Positions 48,301 to 58,031 of a stretch of 64,000 nt of DNA are shown here, one piece after another. Position 1 is the stretch's first letter; every line of letters starts with the position of its first letter. The position numbers were made by a program, and so were the translations under genes. Below the pieces are notes generated by a model. The model saw only the letters and a program-made list of their open reading frames with translations. It searched no databases and was not told the DNA's origin. Source of the DNA: Streptomyces ortus (GTDB lineage Bacteria; Actinomycetota; Actinomycetes; Streptomycetales; Streptomycetaceae); the NCBI RefSeq assembly GCF_026341275.1, contig NZ_JAIFZO010000002.1, forward strand, positions 6,168,118 through 6,232,117, in the 5' to 3' direction.

Positions 48301-51300
48301 GGCACGCCGGCGCCCCAGGTCGCCGGTGCGGTAGAGCCGGGAGCCGGGCGCGCCGAACGGGTCCGGCACGAACCGCTCGGCGGTCAGCCGGGGCCGGCCG
48401 TGGTAGCCGCGGGCCAGCGTGGGGCCGCCGATGAAGAGCTCTCCGGTGACCCCGGTCGGCAGCGGCGCCATCGCCTCGTCGAGCACATGGACGGTGTTGT
48501 TGTCGATGGGCAGCCCCAGGGCGACCGCGCCCGTGTCACCGACGGCGTCCTCGGCGGTGCACACCCGGCAGGTGGAGTCGATGGACACCTCGGTGGCGCC
48601 CCAGGTGTTGTCGAGGCTCACCCGGTCCCCGAACACGTCGCGGAACCGGCGCAGCAGAGCGGGCCGCAGCGCCTCGCCGCTGGTCAGGACGGACCGCAGC
48701 CGGGGCATGGCCAGGGCCCGCGCCGGGGTGAGGACGTCGAGGAACACCTCCAGCACGCTGGGGACGAACTGCACGTGCACCACGTCGTGCCGGGCCACGG
48801 CCTCGGCGATCGCGTGGGCGTCGCGGTGCGCGCCCGGCGGCAGCAGGACCACCTGGCCCCCGGTGATCAGCGGCCACAAAATCTCCACCGCCGCGTCGTC
48901 GAACGTGAGCGTGGTCTTGTGCAGGACAGCCTCGCCGGGGCGCAGACCGTGCCGGCGCTGCATCCACGCCATGCGGTTGACCCAGCCCGCGTGGTGCGAG
49001 GCCACCGCCTTGGGCGAACCGGTCGACCCCGAGGTGTAGTACAGCGAGCACAGGTCGGCGGGCAGCGCCTCCGGCCGGGGACCCGGGCCGGGCTCGGCGG
49101 TCCAGGCCGCGGCATCGTCCAGCGCGAGAACGCGCGCGTCGACGTCCTCGGGCAGGGCCGCGCGCAGATGGGTCTGGGTGAGCACCACCCGGGCCCCGGC
49201 GTCGGCGAGGATGTACGCCTGCCGCCGGGCGGGGTGTTCGGGGTCGACGGGGACGAAGGCCGCGCCGGACTTCAGGATGCCGAGCACCCCCACGACGTGG
49301 TCGAGGGAACGCTCGGTGCACAGGGCCACCAGGTCGCCCGGCCGGACGCCCTCCAGACGCAGGCGGTGGGCCACCCGGTCGGCCCGGTCGTCGAGTTCGG
49401 CGTAGGTCCAGGCGTCGGGACCGAGCCGGACGGCGACGGCGTCCGGCGTGGCCGCGGCCTGTTCCTCGACGAGGGAGTGCAGGGTGCGGTCGGCCGGGAA
49501 GCCGGTCGTCGTGTCGTTCCAGGCGCCGACGACCTGGGCGCGTTCCCCGGCCGACAGCATCGGTACCTCGGCGACGCCGGTACGGTCCTCGGTCAGGCCG
49601 GTGAGCAGCTGGACGAACTGGGCGAGCAGCCGGTCCGCGGTGACCTGGTCGTAGTGGGACTTCTCGCAGCCCAGTTCGAGGGTGAGGCGGCCGGCCCGCA
49701 TGACCTCCAGGACCAGGGGATAGCCGGTGTCGCGGACCTCGCTCTCGGCGACCGGGACGACCCCCGGCGGCAGGCCGCCGAAGCCGGTGTCGGTGAAGAC
49801 GACCAGGCTGTCGAAGAGCCGCCGTCCGGGAGCCACGGCGCTCGCCCGCTGGACGGCGGGCAGGGCGACGTGCGCCCGCCCGGCCACCTCGGTGATCCGG
49901 TGCTGCACCTCGCGCAACAGCCCGGTGAGGGGGGCGGCGGGGTCCACCTCGACGCGCAGGGGCAGGGTGTTCATCAGCAGGCCGACCATGCGCTCGATGC
50001 CCGGGACGTCGCCGAACCGGCCCGAGACGGTCGTCCCGAAGACGACGTCCCGCTCCCCGCTCGTCCGGCTCAGCAGCAGCGACCAGGCGGTGTGGACGAG
50101 GGTGCCGACGGTGACGTGATGGCGCCGGCCGGCCTGTTCCAGGGCGTCGCACAGGTCTGCCGGAAGGGTCTGCCGGGCGCTCCACACGCCTGCCGTGGCG
50201 CCGGTGGGACGGCTGCCGGGCAGGGGCGTGGGCCGGGTGAAGCCCGCCAGGTGGGAGCGCCAGTGGGCGTCCTCGCGCTCGGCGCCCTCGGGGGTGTCGT
50301 GCTCGGCGAGCCGGCGCAGGTACTCCCGGTACGGGGGCGGGTCGGCGAGGACGGGCGGCCGGCCGGTCTCGCGGCGGGCGCGGTAGCCGTCGAACGCCTC
50401 GGTGAACAGGGCGTGCAGGCTCCAGCCGTCGAAGACGACGTGGTGGGTGGTCCACACGAAGCGGTGCCGGTCCTCGGCCACCCGGATCAGCAGGAAGCGG
50501 GCCGGCGGGGCGGCGCCGAGATCGAAGACGGTCCGGCCCTCCGCCTCGGTGAGCGCCGCGAGCCGTCGCGCACGCCGGTCCGGCGGGAGCGCGGAGAGGT
50601 CGGCGTACCGGAAGCGCGGCGGCGCGGCGAGCCGCACGACCTGCACCGGCCGGGGCAGGTGTGCCCAGTGGAAGGTGGACCGCAGGATCGCGTGCCGGTC
50701 GACCAGGTGGGTCCAGGCGTCCTCGAAGGCCGTCCGGTCGAAGTCGCCCTCGATGTCGACGGCGAAGGCGCGGACGTAGTCGCCGGTCTCCGCCAGCGTG
50801 TCGAGGAGCAGCCCGGTCTGCATGGGCGACAGAGGCAGGACGTCCTCGGTGCCTTCCCTGCCGACGGTGTCCAGGAGCCCGTCCAGGGCCTCGTCGTCCA
50901 GGCCGGTGAACTGGAACGGACCGCTCGCCACGGAGTCCGGTGCGCGTTCCGCCGCGGGCGCCTCGGAGTCGAGGTCCGCGAGCTCCGCCACCGTGGGGTG
51001 GGCGAAGATCTGCCGTGTGGTGACGGAGAGCCCGGCCTCCCGTGCGAGCGCGGAGACCATGACCGCCTTGAGGGAGTTGCCGCCCAGCGCGAAGAAGTCG
51101 TCGTCCGTCCCGATGTCCTCGGTGCGCAGGACGCGGACCCAGATGTCCACGAGACTTCGCTCGGCGGCACTGCGGGGCGCGGTCCGCCCGGCGGGGTCCG
51201 CCCGGTGCGCCTCCGGGGCGGGCAGCGCCGCGCGGTCGACCTTGCCTGCCGGACTGAGCGGCATCGACTCCAGGACGACGAGCCGGGCCGGCACCATCGC

Positions 51301-54300
51301 GCGGGGCACCTTGCCGCGCAGATACGTCCGTACGTCGGCGGGGTCGGGCGAGTCGCCGACGAGATGGCCGACCAGGAACTCCTCGCCCGCCGCGTCCCGG
51401 TGGACGGTGACGGCGGCGAGGCGCACGTCCGGGTGGCCGGTCAACGCCTCCTCGATCTCGCCGAGTTCGATCCGGTGACCGTGGATCTTGACCTGGTGGT
51501 CGTCCCGGCCCAGGAAGCGGATACGGCCGTCGGCGCGCCGCGCGGCGAGGTCGCCGGTGCGGTAGAGCCGGGCCCCGGGCCCGCCGAACGGGTCCGGCAC
51601 GAACTGCCGGGCGGTCAGCGCGGGCCGCCCCAGATAGCCGCGAGCCACCCCCGCGCCGCCGAGGTACAGCTCGCCCGGCACTCCGAGGGGCACGGGCCGC
51701 ATCTCCTCGTCGAGGACGTGGGCGGTGGTGTTGGGCAGGGGGAGACCGATGGTCACCTCCTGCGCGCCGGGGTCGACCTCGTCCCAGGTGGACCACACGG
51801 TGGCCTCGGTCGGGCCGTAGACGTTGACCAGCCGGGGCAGGCCCGTACCCAGCTCGGCGGCCAGGGGCTCGGGCAGCGCCTCGCCGCCGACCAGGCCGAC
51901 GGCGACACCGTCCGCCGCACCGAACCCGGCGGCCAGCAGCAGCCGCCACCCGGACGGGGTGGCCTGGACATGGGTGACGCCGTGGCGGCGGATCAGGGCG
52001 CGCTGCGCGGCGGCGTCCCAGCGTCCCTCCTCGGGGACGACCACGATCCGGCCGCCCGTGGTCAGCGGCACGAACATCTCCACGGTCGAGATGTCGAAGG
52101 ACAGAGCCGTGAGCCCCAGCCACACCTGGCGGCCGGCCGGCCGCAGGACATGCGTCATGGCGGCCGTCAGATGGGCGAGCGACGCGTGGGTGACCTCCAC
52201 GCCCTTGGGGCGGCCGGTGGAGCCGGAGGTGTACAGCACATAGGCCACGTCGTCCGGCCCGGAGGGCTCGAAGCCGCCCGGCTCTTCCGGGGTTCCGGAC
52301 GCCGGCCGCCGCCCGGCGGTGTCACCGCCGATGCCATCGCCGATGTCGTCGACGCGGACCACGCCCACCTCGGGCGGTACGGACGCCGGGAGCGGTTCGC
52401 CGCCCGCGAGGAGGACGCGTACACCGGAGTCGGACAGCACGAAGGCGGTCCGGGCGTCGGGGTATTCCGGGTCCAGCGGCACGTAGGCGCCGCCGACCCG
52501 CCAGACCGCGAGCACCGCGGCCGTCATGGTCGCCGAGCGGTCGAGGCGCAGCCCCACCCGGTCCCCGCGCCGCACCCCGGCGGCCCGCAGCCGCCGGGCC
52601 AGCCGCGTGACCTCGTCGTCGAGCCGGGCGTACGACCATTCCTCGGCGTCCGCGGAGTTCTCGGTGCCGCACACCACCGCCGTCGCGTCCGGGGTGCGTG
52701 TCGACTGCTCCCCGATCATCGCGGGCACGGTCGTGGCGGCGGGGAAGGCGTGCGCGGTGTCGTTCCAGTGGTGGACGACCCTCTCGCGCGCGGCGTCCGG
52801 CAGGATCGGCAGCTCGCCCAGCCGGGCGCCGGGCCGCTCCACGAAGGCGCTCAGCAGGTGCCCGAACGACGCCAGCAGGCGCTCGGCGTCACCGGAGTCG
52901 ACCCGCAGGTCGTCGTGGATCAGCTGGAGGACGGCACCGGCCGGTGCGACGCGGACGTTCAGCATCAGCGGATAGCCGCTGCTCTGGTGGACGGGCCCCA
53001 TGCGCAGGCGCAGACCGCCCAGGTCGGCGCGCTCGGCGACCGCCAGGTTCTGCATGACCAGGATGCTGTCGAACAGCCGTCGGTCGCCCGGCACCTCGGA
53101 CCAGTCGTGGATGTCGACCAGCGCGGAGTGCTCGACGTCGCGCAGCCCGGCGAGCTGTCCGGCGAGACGGCCCAGCCAGTCACCGAGCCGGTCGTCGTCC
53201 GCCCAGCGCACGCGCACCGGCAAGGTGTTGGACAGCAGTCCCACGACCTGCTCGACGCGCGGCAGGTCGACGGAGCGCCCGGAGACGGTGAGCCCGAACA
53301 GCACGTCGCGGCGCCGGCTCCAGCGGCCCAGCAGCAGCGCCCAGGCGCCCTGGAACACGGTGCCGGGTGTGCAGCCCCGCTCGCGGGCGAACCGGGCCAG
53401 ACCCTCCGTCAGTTCCGCGTCCAGCGCGAGTTCGACGGTGCGGGCCGCTCCGGCGGGCTCGTCCGGCGGGACCTGCCGCACCACCGGGATCGGGGTGGGC
53501 TCGCCGAAGCCGGCGAGGGAGTCGCGCCAGTAGCGTTCGACGGCGCGCGGGTCCTGTCCCGCCAGCCACTCCACGTAGGCGCGGTGGGGGACCGGTTCGG
53601 GCAGGTCGCGCGGCGGGTGCCCCAGCCGGCGCAGCGCCGTGGCGGTGGCGAAGACCTCGTTCAGGAGCGGGCCGACGCTCCAGCCGTCGGACAGGATGTG
53701 GTGGTTGTGCCACACCAGTTGGTGGGCGGCGGGGCCGGTGCGGATGAGATGGAACCGGTGGGGCGGGACACGGAACAGGTCGAAGCCGCGCCCGCGTTCC
53801 GCGGCGAGCAGTGCCTCCAGGCGTTCGGGGAGGGCGTCCGCGGGGGTGTCCGTCCAGTCGAGGACGGTGAAGTCGGCCCGTACGGTGCGGTGGACGACCT
53901 GGAGAGGGCGGTCCAGGCCCTCCCAGCGGAAGGAGCAGCGCAGCGCGTCGTGCCGGTCCAGTACGTGCTGCCAGGCCGCGACGAGCGCGTCCCGGTCGAG
54001 GTCGCCCTCGATCTCCCAGCGGTACTGGTTGAAGTAGGAGTGGCCGCCCGGGTCGTGGAGGCTGTGGAACAGCATGCCCGCCTGGAGCGGGGTGCAGGGG
54101 TAGATGTCCTGCACGTCGTCCGGGGTGAGTCCGGACAGGACGCGCTCCAGGCCGTCCCGGTCGAGGCCGGCCAGCGGGAAGTCGTCGGGGTCCACCCCGC
54201 GGGCCGCCGTGCCGGTGTCCGACGGGACCGCCACGGCGGCGAGTTCGGCGAGCGTCTGGTGGGCGAAGACCTGGCGCGCGGTGAAGGCGTAACCCGCCTC

Positions 54301-57300
54301 CCTGGCCTTCGACACGAGGTACACGGCGGTGACGGAGTCGCCGCCGAGGGTGAAGAAGTTGTCCTGCGCGGCGACCGGGGGGATGTCGAGCAGCCGGCTC
54401 CAGATGTCGGCCAGGACCCGCTGGACCCCGTCGGCGGGCGGTGTGCGCTCCGCGGGAGCCGCGCTCTTCGGAGCCGGCAGCCGGCGGCGGTCGACCTTGC
54501 CGTTCGGCGACAGCGGCAGGCTCTCCAGGAAGACGAGGACGGCGGGCACCATGGCGACGGGCAGGGCGGCCGTGAGGTGGCGGCGCAGCTCGTCCTCCGA
54601 GGCACCCGAGACGACATAGCCGACGAGCCGGGCTCCGGCGGGCAGCTGCTCCGCCACCACCACGGCGTGCGCCACGTCCGGGTGCGAGGCCAACCGGGCC
54701 TCGATCTCGCCGAGTTCGATGCGGTGGCCGCGGATCTTGACCTGGTGGTCGTCGCGGCCGAAGAAGCGGATGCGGCCGTCCGGGCGCCGGGCCCCCACAT
54801 CGCCGGAGCGGTACAGGCGTGCCCCGGGCGGTCCGAACGGGTCGGGCACGAAGGCGCCCGCCGTCAGCGCCGGGCGCGCGTGGTATCCGCGCCCGACCCC
54901 GGGCCCCCCGATGTACAGCTCGCCCGGCACACCGACCGGCACCGGACGCATGGCGCTGTCGAGCACGTACACGGTGACGTTGTCGACGGCCGTGCCGACG
55001 GTGATCTCCGCGGCCGGGTCCGTGACGTCGTCGTACGTGGCCCACACCGTGGACTCGGTGGGCCCGTAGCAGTTGAACAGGCGTCCGGCCCTGCGGCGCA
55101 GCTCCGCCGCCAGCACGGGCGGCAGCGTCTCGCCGCCGGTCAGGGCGACCGCCAGGTGCGGGAGGCGGTCCGCCGCGGCGAGCAGGACACGCCAGCCCGA
55201 CGGGGTCGCCTGCACATGGGTGACCTGGTGCCGCCGGGCGGTCTCGACGGCGGTGCCGCCGTCGTGCGCGGCCCCCTCCGGGGCCAGGACCACCCGGCCG
55301 CCGGTGGTCAGCGGCAGGAACATCTCGACCAGCGCGATGTCGAACCCGATGCCGGTCAGGCCCAGCCACACGTCGTCCGCGCCGGCGCCAAGCCGTTCCG
55401 CGGTGCCGCTCAGGAAGTTGACGAGCCCGCCGTGGTCGATCGCCACCGCCTTGGGGCGGCCGGTGGAGCCCGAGGTGTACAGCAGATAGGCGAGGTCGGC
55501 GGGGAGCGGCGCGGGCCCCGGCCGGTCGGGTGCGGCGGACGCGGTGCGGTCCGCGGGGTCGGCGTGGAACACCGGCACCCGGCCGAGCCGCTCGTGCCGT
55601 CCCCGCTCCGCGACGACGAGGGCGATGTCCGCGTCGTCCAGCATGGCGTGCAGGCGCTCGTCGGGGTGGTCGAGGGGCAGCGGGAGGAAGGCGCAGCGGG
55701 CCTTCCACACGGCGAGAAGTGTGGCCACCAGCTCCTCGGAGCGGGGCAGATGGACCCCGACCAGCGCGCCGGGCCCGGGTACGGCCGCGCGCAGCCGCGC
55801 GGCCGTACGGTCCGACCACGCGTCGAGCTCGCGGTAGGTGAGGGAGGCGGCGTCCGAGGTGACGGCCGTGGCGTCGGGTGTGGCGGCGACGGCGGCGGCG
55901 AACAGGTCGAGGACGGTGCCGTCGGGCGGCGTGGCGCCGGTGCGGTTGAAGCCGTCGACGACCTGGGCGCGGTCGGCCGCGGACAGCAGGTCCACCTCGC
56001 CGACGGCAGTGTCGGGAGCGGCGACCGCCCGGGTCAGCACCTCGACCAGCGAGTCGAGCATCCGCTCCACCGTCGCGGGCTCGAACAGGGTGCTCTCTCC
56101 CACCAGGTCGAGCCGGACGCCCTCGTCGAGATTGGCCGCGACCAGCGACAGGTCCACCTTGGCGGACGCCATGCCGATGCGCTCGCGCTCGACGGTGACA
56201 CCGGGCAGTTCCCACACGTGCTCGCGTGACTCGATGCACTGGTACATGACCTGGGACAGGGGGTTGCGGGACGCGTCCCGGGGATGCCCGGAGTCCGCCA
56301 CCAGCTGCTCGAAGGTGACGTCCTGGTGCTCAAGGGCCCCGAGCACCACGGTGTTCATCCGGCGCACCAGCGTGGCGAAGCCCGGGTCGTCGGTGACGTC
56401 CACGGCCAGCGGCAGGGTGTTCGCCAGCATGCCCACGAGCGGTTCGGTGTCGGCGACGACCCGGCCGGAGACCGGCGTCAGTACGGAGAAGCGGTCCTGT
56501 CCTCCGCTCCAGCGGTGCAGATAGCCGGCGAACACCGTCAGCAGGGCGGTGAAGAGGGTGACGTTGTGCCGCCTGGCGAAGTCGCGCAGCGCGGAACTCA
56601 CCTCGGGCGACAGCAGCCGGCGGGCGCCGTGCCCCCAGAAGGACGGGGTGGGCGGACGTACGTGGTCGGTGGGCAGTTCGAGGACCGGGGGCATGTCGGC
56701 CAGGGCCGAGCGCCAGTACGCGAGTTGCCGCTCCAGCAGGTCGCCGGAGAGCCGGGCCGACTGCCAGGCCGAGTAGTCCGTGTACGAGGCGGGGAGCTCG
56801 GGCAGTGTCCTCGCCAGGTCCGGGCCGGGGGCTCCGCTCGTGCACGCCGTGTAGAGGGCGCCGAACTCACGGGCCAGCACACCGCACGACCACTCGTCGG
56901 CGACGCAGTGGTGCAGGTTCAGTACGAGGACGTGGGTGGTGTCGTCGCAGACCGCCAGCACGGCCCGGAAGACGGGGCCGCGCTCCAGGTCGAAGGGGAG
57001 CGCGATCTCCTCCTCGGCGAGCCGCACCGCCGCGGCCGTCCGGGCGGCCGGCGGCAGGTGCGTCAGGTCGACGGTCCGCAGCGGGGCGGGCCCGGGAGGC
57101 AGCGGGACCTGGCGGGGCGGGCTGTCGTCCCGGAACGTCATGCGCAGGGTCTCGTGCCGCTCCACCAGGGCGTCCAGCGCGCGGCGGACCGCGTCGCGGT
57201 CCAGCGCCCCGGTCAGCCGCAGCACGCGGTGGACGCTGAACGTGGAGTTGTCCGACAGCAGTCGGTCCGCGACCCACAGGTTGTGCTGGACGGGCGCCAG

Positions 57301-57480
57301 GGGGGCGCTCCCGGCGCCGGGGCGGCGTGGCACGGAACTCACGGCGCCCGGGGGCGCCTTCGCGGTGTCCGACCGCCCACGCAGCCGCTGTGCCAGCAAC
57401 TCGCGCTTCGCGGAGGTCAGTTCCCTGCCCACCGCGACCGACTCTCCCGCTCCGGCTGCTTCTTCGGTCCGCGTCGTCAT
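45352..57480 (-). CDS. Trimodular NRPS C-A-PCP-C-A-PCP-C-A-PCP-E with fused PBP-type cyclase
   Basis: 4042 residues. Approximate order: C1 60-490 (HHCVADEWS); A1 510-1010; PCP1 1010-1075 (LGGDSVTA); C2 1100-1530 (HHILSDGWS); A2 1560-2060; PCP2 near 2130 (LGGNSLKA); C3 2190-2620 (HHVVFDGWS); A3 2640-3150; PCP3 near 3207 (LGGDSILL); E 3250-3680 (HHVAVDTVSWD, VGWFTSVQPL, FNYHGRRD). The end (about 3700-4042) is a serine beta-lactamase/PBP-fold domain with SISK (about 3758), YASSNY and FGHTGGVPGF. Pockets: A1 D-I-V-Q-L-G-C-V-W and A2 D-I-V-Q-L-G-V-V-W are glycine-like; A3 D-D-V-Q-L-S-T-I-D equals that of the separate C-A-PCP protein. The last residue is epimerised, then probably released by the PBP-type domain as a head-to-tail macrocycle. 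Starts 10 bases after MbtH. Confidence 0.95.
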   Translation of the reverse strand: MTTRTEEAAGAGESVAVGRELTSAKRELLAQRLRGRSDTAKAPPGAVSSVPRRPGAGSAPLAPVQHNLWVADRLLSDNSTFSVHRVLRLTGALDRDAVRRALDALVERHETLRMTFRDDSPPRQVPLPPGPAPLRTVDLTHLPPAARTAAAVRLAEEEIALPFDLERGPVFRAVLAVCDDTTHVLVLNLHHCVADEWSCGVLAREFGALYTACTSGAPGPDLARTLPELPASYTDYSAWQSARLSGDLLERQLAYWRSALADMPPVLELPTDHVRPPTPSFWGHGARRLLSPEVSSALRDFARRHNVTLFTALLTVFAGYLHRWSGGQDRFSVLTPVSGRVVADTEPLVGMLANTLPLAVDVTDDPGFATLVRRMNTVVLGALEHQDVTFEQLVADSGHPRDASRNPLSQVMYQCIESREHVWELPGVTVERERIGMASAKVDLSLVAANLDEGVRLDLVGESTLFEPATVERMLDSLVEVLTRAVAAPDTAVGEVDLLSAADRAQVVDGFNRTGATPPDGTVLDLFAAAVAATPDATAVTSDAASLTYRELDAWSDRTAARLRAAVPGPGALVGVHLPRSEELVATLLAVWKARCAFLPLPLDHPDERLHAMLDDADIALVVAERGRHERLGRVPVFHADPADRTASAAPDRPGPAPLPADLAYLLYTSGSTGRPKAVAIDHGGLVNFLSGTAERLGAGADDVWLGLTGIGFDIALVEMFLPLTTGGRVVLAPEGAAHDGGTAVETARRHQVTHVQATPSGWRVLLAAADRLPHLAVALTGGETLPPVLAAELRRRAGRLFNCYGPTESTVWATYDDVTDPAAEITVGTAVDNVTVYVLDSAMRPVPVGVPGELYIGGPGVGRGYHARPALTAGAFVPDPFGPPGARLYRSGDVGARRPDGRIRFFGRDDHQVKIRGHRIELGEIEARLASHPDVAHAVVVAEQLPAGARLVGYVVSGASEDELRRHLTAALPVAMVPAVLVFLESLPLSPNGKVDRRRLPAPKSAAPAERTPPADGVQRVLADIWSRLLDIPPVAAQDNFFTLGGDSVTAVYLVSKAREAGYAFTARQVFAHQTLAELAAVAVPSDTGTAARGVDPDDFPLAGLDRDGLERVLSGLTPDDVQDIYPCTPLQAGMLFHSLHDPGGHSYFNQYRWEIEGDLDRDALVAAWQHVLDRHDALRCSFRWEGLDRPLQVVHRTVRADFTVLDWTDTPADALPERLEALLAAERGRGFDLFRVPPHRFHLIRTGPAAHQLVWHNHHILSDGWSVGPLLNEVFATATALRRLGHPPRDLPEPVPHRAYVEWLAGQDPRAVERYWRDSLAGFGEPTPIPVVRQVPPDEPAGAARTVELALDAELTEGLARFARERGCTPGTVFQGAWALLLGRWSRRRDVLFGLTVSGRSVDLPRVEQVVGLLSNTLPVRVRWADDDRLGDWLGRLAGQLAGLRDVEHSALVDIHDWSEVPGDRRLFDSILVMQNLAVAERADLGGLRLRMGPVHQSSGYPLMLNVRVAPAGAVLQLIHDDLRVDSGDAERLLASFGHLLSAFVERPGARLGELPILPDAARERVVHHWNDTAHAFPAATTVPAMIGEQSTRTPDATAVVCGTENSADAEEWSYARLDDEVTRLARRLRAAGVRRGDRVGLRLDRSATMTAAVLAVWRVGGAYVPLDPEYPDARTAFVLSDSGVRVLLAGGEPLPASVPPEVGVVRVDDIGDGIGGDTAGRRPASGTPEEPGGFEPSGPDDVAYVLYTSGSTGRPKGVEVTHASLAHLTAAMTHVLRPAGRQVWLGLTALSFDISTVEMFVPLTTGGRIVVVPEEGRWDAAAQRALIRRHGVTHVQATPSGWRLLLAAGFGAADGVAVGLVGGEALPEPLAAELGTGLPRLVNVYGPTEATVWSTWDEVDPGAQEVTIGLPLPNTTAHVLDEEMRPVPLGVPGELYLGGAGVARGYLGRPALTARQFVPDPFGGPGARLYRTGDLAARRADGRIRFLGRDDHQVKIHGHRIELGEIEEALTGHPDVRLAAVTVHRDAAGEEFLVGHLVGDSPDPADVRTYLRGKVPRAMVPARLVVLESMPLSPAGKVDRAALPAPEAHRADPAGRTAPRSAAERSLVDIWVRVLRTEDIGTDDDFFALGGNSLKAVMVSALAREAGLSVTTRQIFAHPTVAELADLDSEAPAAERAPDSVASGPFQFTGLDDEALDGLLDTVGREGTEDVLPLSPMQTGLLLDTLAETGDYVRAFAVDIEGDFDRTAFEDAWTHLVDRHAILRSTFHWAHLPRPVQVVRLAAPPRFRYADLSALPPDRRARRLAALTEAEGRTVFDLGAAPPARFLLIRVAEDRHRFVWTTHHVVFDGWSLHALFTEAFDGYRARRETGRPPVLADPPPYREYLRRLAEHDTPEGAEREDAHWRSHLAGFTRPTPLPGSRPTGATAGVWSARQTLPADLCDALEQAGRRHHVTVGTLVHTAWSLLLSRTSGERDVVFGTTVSGRFGDVPGIERMVGLLMNTLPLRVEVDPAAPLTGLLREVQHRITEVAGRAHVALPAVQRASAVAPGRRLFDSLVVFTDTGFGGLPPGVVPVAESEVRDTGYPLVLEVMRAGRLTLELGCEKSHYDQVTADRLLAQFVQLLTGLTEDRTGVAEVPMLSAGERAQVVGAWNDTTTGFPADRTLHSLVEEQAAATPDAVAVRLGPDAWTYAELDDRADRVAHRLRLEGVRPGDLVALCTERSLDHVVGVLGILKSGAAFVPVDPEHPARRQAYILADAGARVVLTQTHLRAALPEDVDARVLALDDAAAWTAEPGPGPRPEALPADLCSLYYTSGSTGSPKAVASHHAGWVNRMAWMQRRHGLRPGEAVLHKTTLTFDDAAVEILWPLITGGQVVLLPPGAHRDAHAIAEAVARHDVVHVQFVPSVLEVFLDVLTPARALAMPRLRSVLTSGEALRPALLRRFRDVFGDRVSLDNTWGATEVSIDSTCRVCTAEDAVGDTGAVALGLPIDNNTVHVLDEAMAPLPTGVTGELFIGGPTLARGYHGRPRLTAERFVPDPFGAPGSRLYRTGDLGRRRADGVLEFAGRADHQVKLGGVRVELGEIEDALRRAPGVRDAVADVRTVGAARSLVGYTVGDDDPDRTLAALRAELPDVMVPRFLVALDSVPLNANGKVDRAALPDPDPAVREAPDQSHTAPGTPTEEALARIWCRVLKVERIGVHDNFRALGGDSILLIHTVARAREAGLSLTPKMVFEHPTIAALAAACDEAAALGRGTAVHAEQGPVTGEVPLGPIQRQYAALGPLDRFNQSRLLATGPGVDPDTLRAALRTLTEHHDALRLRWRRRGADWHQYLAPPDDHGEHDKHGDPGDLLTVVDSPQDADAAVEAAHAELDLADGPLLRAVLLRPSGQLLLVVHHVAVDTVSWDILTEDLNTLCGGGELPAKTTSVGHWAERLHEHAGSGEFEAEAAYWALPRPPVEPLPTDRPGGGNTEGRVRVTKVVLPAAPTAALLRQAAALRGAEPEHLMLAALARTLTEATGGDTCVIDVERHGREPLFDDVDLTRTVGWFTSVQPLTITRPESDTTDAWVDVVAEHTRTPAGRGIGHGLARYLRAGGVGAPPAQVSFNYHGRRDTAQASDAPLRPLPRTYGDPVDPGQRRSHLVEIEAAVLDGELHLEWRYAGDHFDAGTVRGLAERQLRHLTALGDTPPEALRRPAEPFVRRLFAGTPAPRLPMLRHRVPGVGIAVIADGELRGAWGFGTLRAGDPAEVDERTVFQVGSISKHVTALGVMSLVQDGRLDLDTDVNRLLTGWRLPGDGVTLRQLLTHTAGLGAQSYDGYRADRPMPTLAQVLDGRPPALTPPVRPVGPPGSPYLYASSNYTVVQQVLQDVTGEDFAPLMRSLVLDPLGMRDSDFAPRVPKLPGTTVARNHDAAGVPHPEGWHLYPESAAGGLWSTPRDLARVAIEIQRAVTGGPSAFLGAEAADEMLRTHPGTPGGLGTAGKPYGGRRWFGHTGGVPGFRSLTWADPDRGLGLVVTANSDAGEDFLRELLHDLGVGLEDARW

Positions 57481-57490
57481 GACGGTCGTC

Positions 57491-57676
57491 TCACCGCGCC
57501 CGGCGGAGGCTGAGCGGCCGCATGTCGGTCCACACCCGCTCGACATGGGCGAGGCAGTCCTCCTTGGAGCCGGAGGTGCCCTCGTCGAACCACCCGGCGG
57601 GCAGCTCCCGTCCCGTCGGCCAGACCGAGTACTGCTCCTCGCCGTTCACCACCACGCGGTACGTCTGCGCCACCAT
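57491..57676 (-). CDS. MbtH-like NRPS accessory protein
   Basis: A 61-residue MbtH protein with the family pattern VVVNGEEQYSVWPTGRELPAGW and SGSKEDCLAHVERVWTDMRP (three invariant Trp present). It binds adenylation domains and is often needed for their folding or activity. ATG 57676 has GGTGAGGG upstream in the minus direction. First-class marker that the A domains of this operon are MbtH-dependent. It sits between the free PCP and the giant NRPS. Confidence 0.97.
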   Translation of the reverse strand: MVAQTYRVVVNGEEQYSVWPTGRELPAGWFDEGTSGSKEDCLAHVERVWTDMRPLSLRRAR

Positions 57677-57770
57677 GCCCTCACCTCTCGAAAAGTCGTT
57701 ACGGAATGCGATCGGAACTGCGGGCCCTCCCCACGGGCCGGCTCTCACCGCGGGCCGGCCCCGGAGCGGG

Positions 57771-58031
57771 TCAGGCGGCCGGGCGCCGCAGCGCCACGAG
57801 GGCGAGCGAGTCGGGGGTCTGCGACCGGAACAGGTCGCGGACGGTGATCCGCACGCCCAGTTGCGAGCTGATGAGGGACACCGCCCGGGCGGCCGTCAGC
57901 GAGTCGCCGCCGATGTCCAGGAATCCGCTGCTCGTGTCGGGCACGTCCTGTGCGCCGAGCACCTCTTTGAAGACCGTGGCGATCCGTACGGCAATCGCCC
58001 GGGCCTCCTCGGTCGCGCTGTCCACCGTCAT
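57771..58031 (-). CDS. Free-standing peptidyl/acyl carrier protein
   Basis: An 86-residue carrier protein; phosphopantetheine site FLDIGGDSLTAARAVSLI (Ser at about 45). First gene of the minus-strand biosynthetic operon. A free PCP in an NRPS operon needs a trans-acting A domain; the free A protein at 43727-45358 is the only candidate here. It could be the acceptor for the condensation domain of the initiation NRPS, whose own downstream A domain is dead and lacks a PCP, or it could hold an amino acid for modification. ATG at 58031; the start has a weak GGGAACGGAA ribosome site. Confidence 0.92.
   Translation of the reverse strand: MTVDSATEEARAIAVRIATVFKEVLGAQDVPDTSSGFLDIGGDSLTAARAVSLISSQLGVRITVRDLFRSQTPDSLALVALRRPAA

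Noticed and set aside
45151..56229. Open frame of 3692 codons on the plus strand, opposite the giant NRPS
   Set aside because: High-GC codon bias leaves the antisense frame free of stops. The translation is low-complexity Gly/Arg/Val-rich with no domain, while the minus strand has full NRPS motifs.
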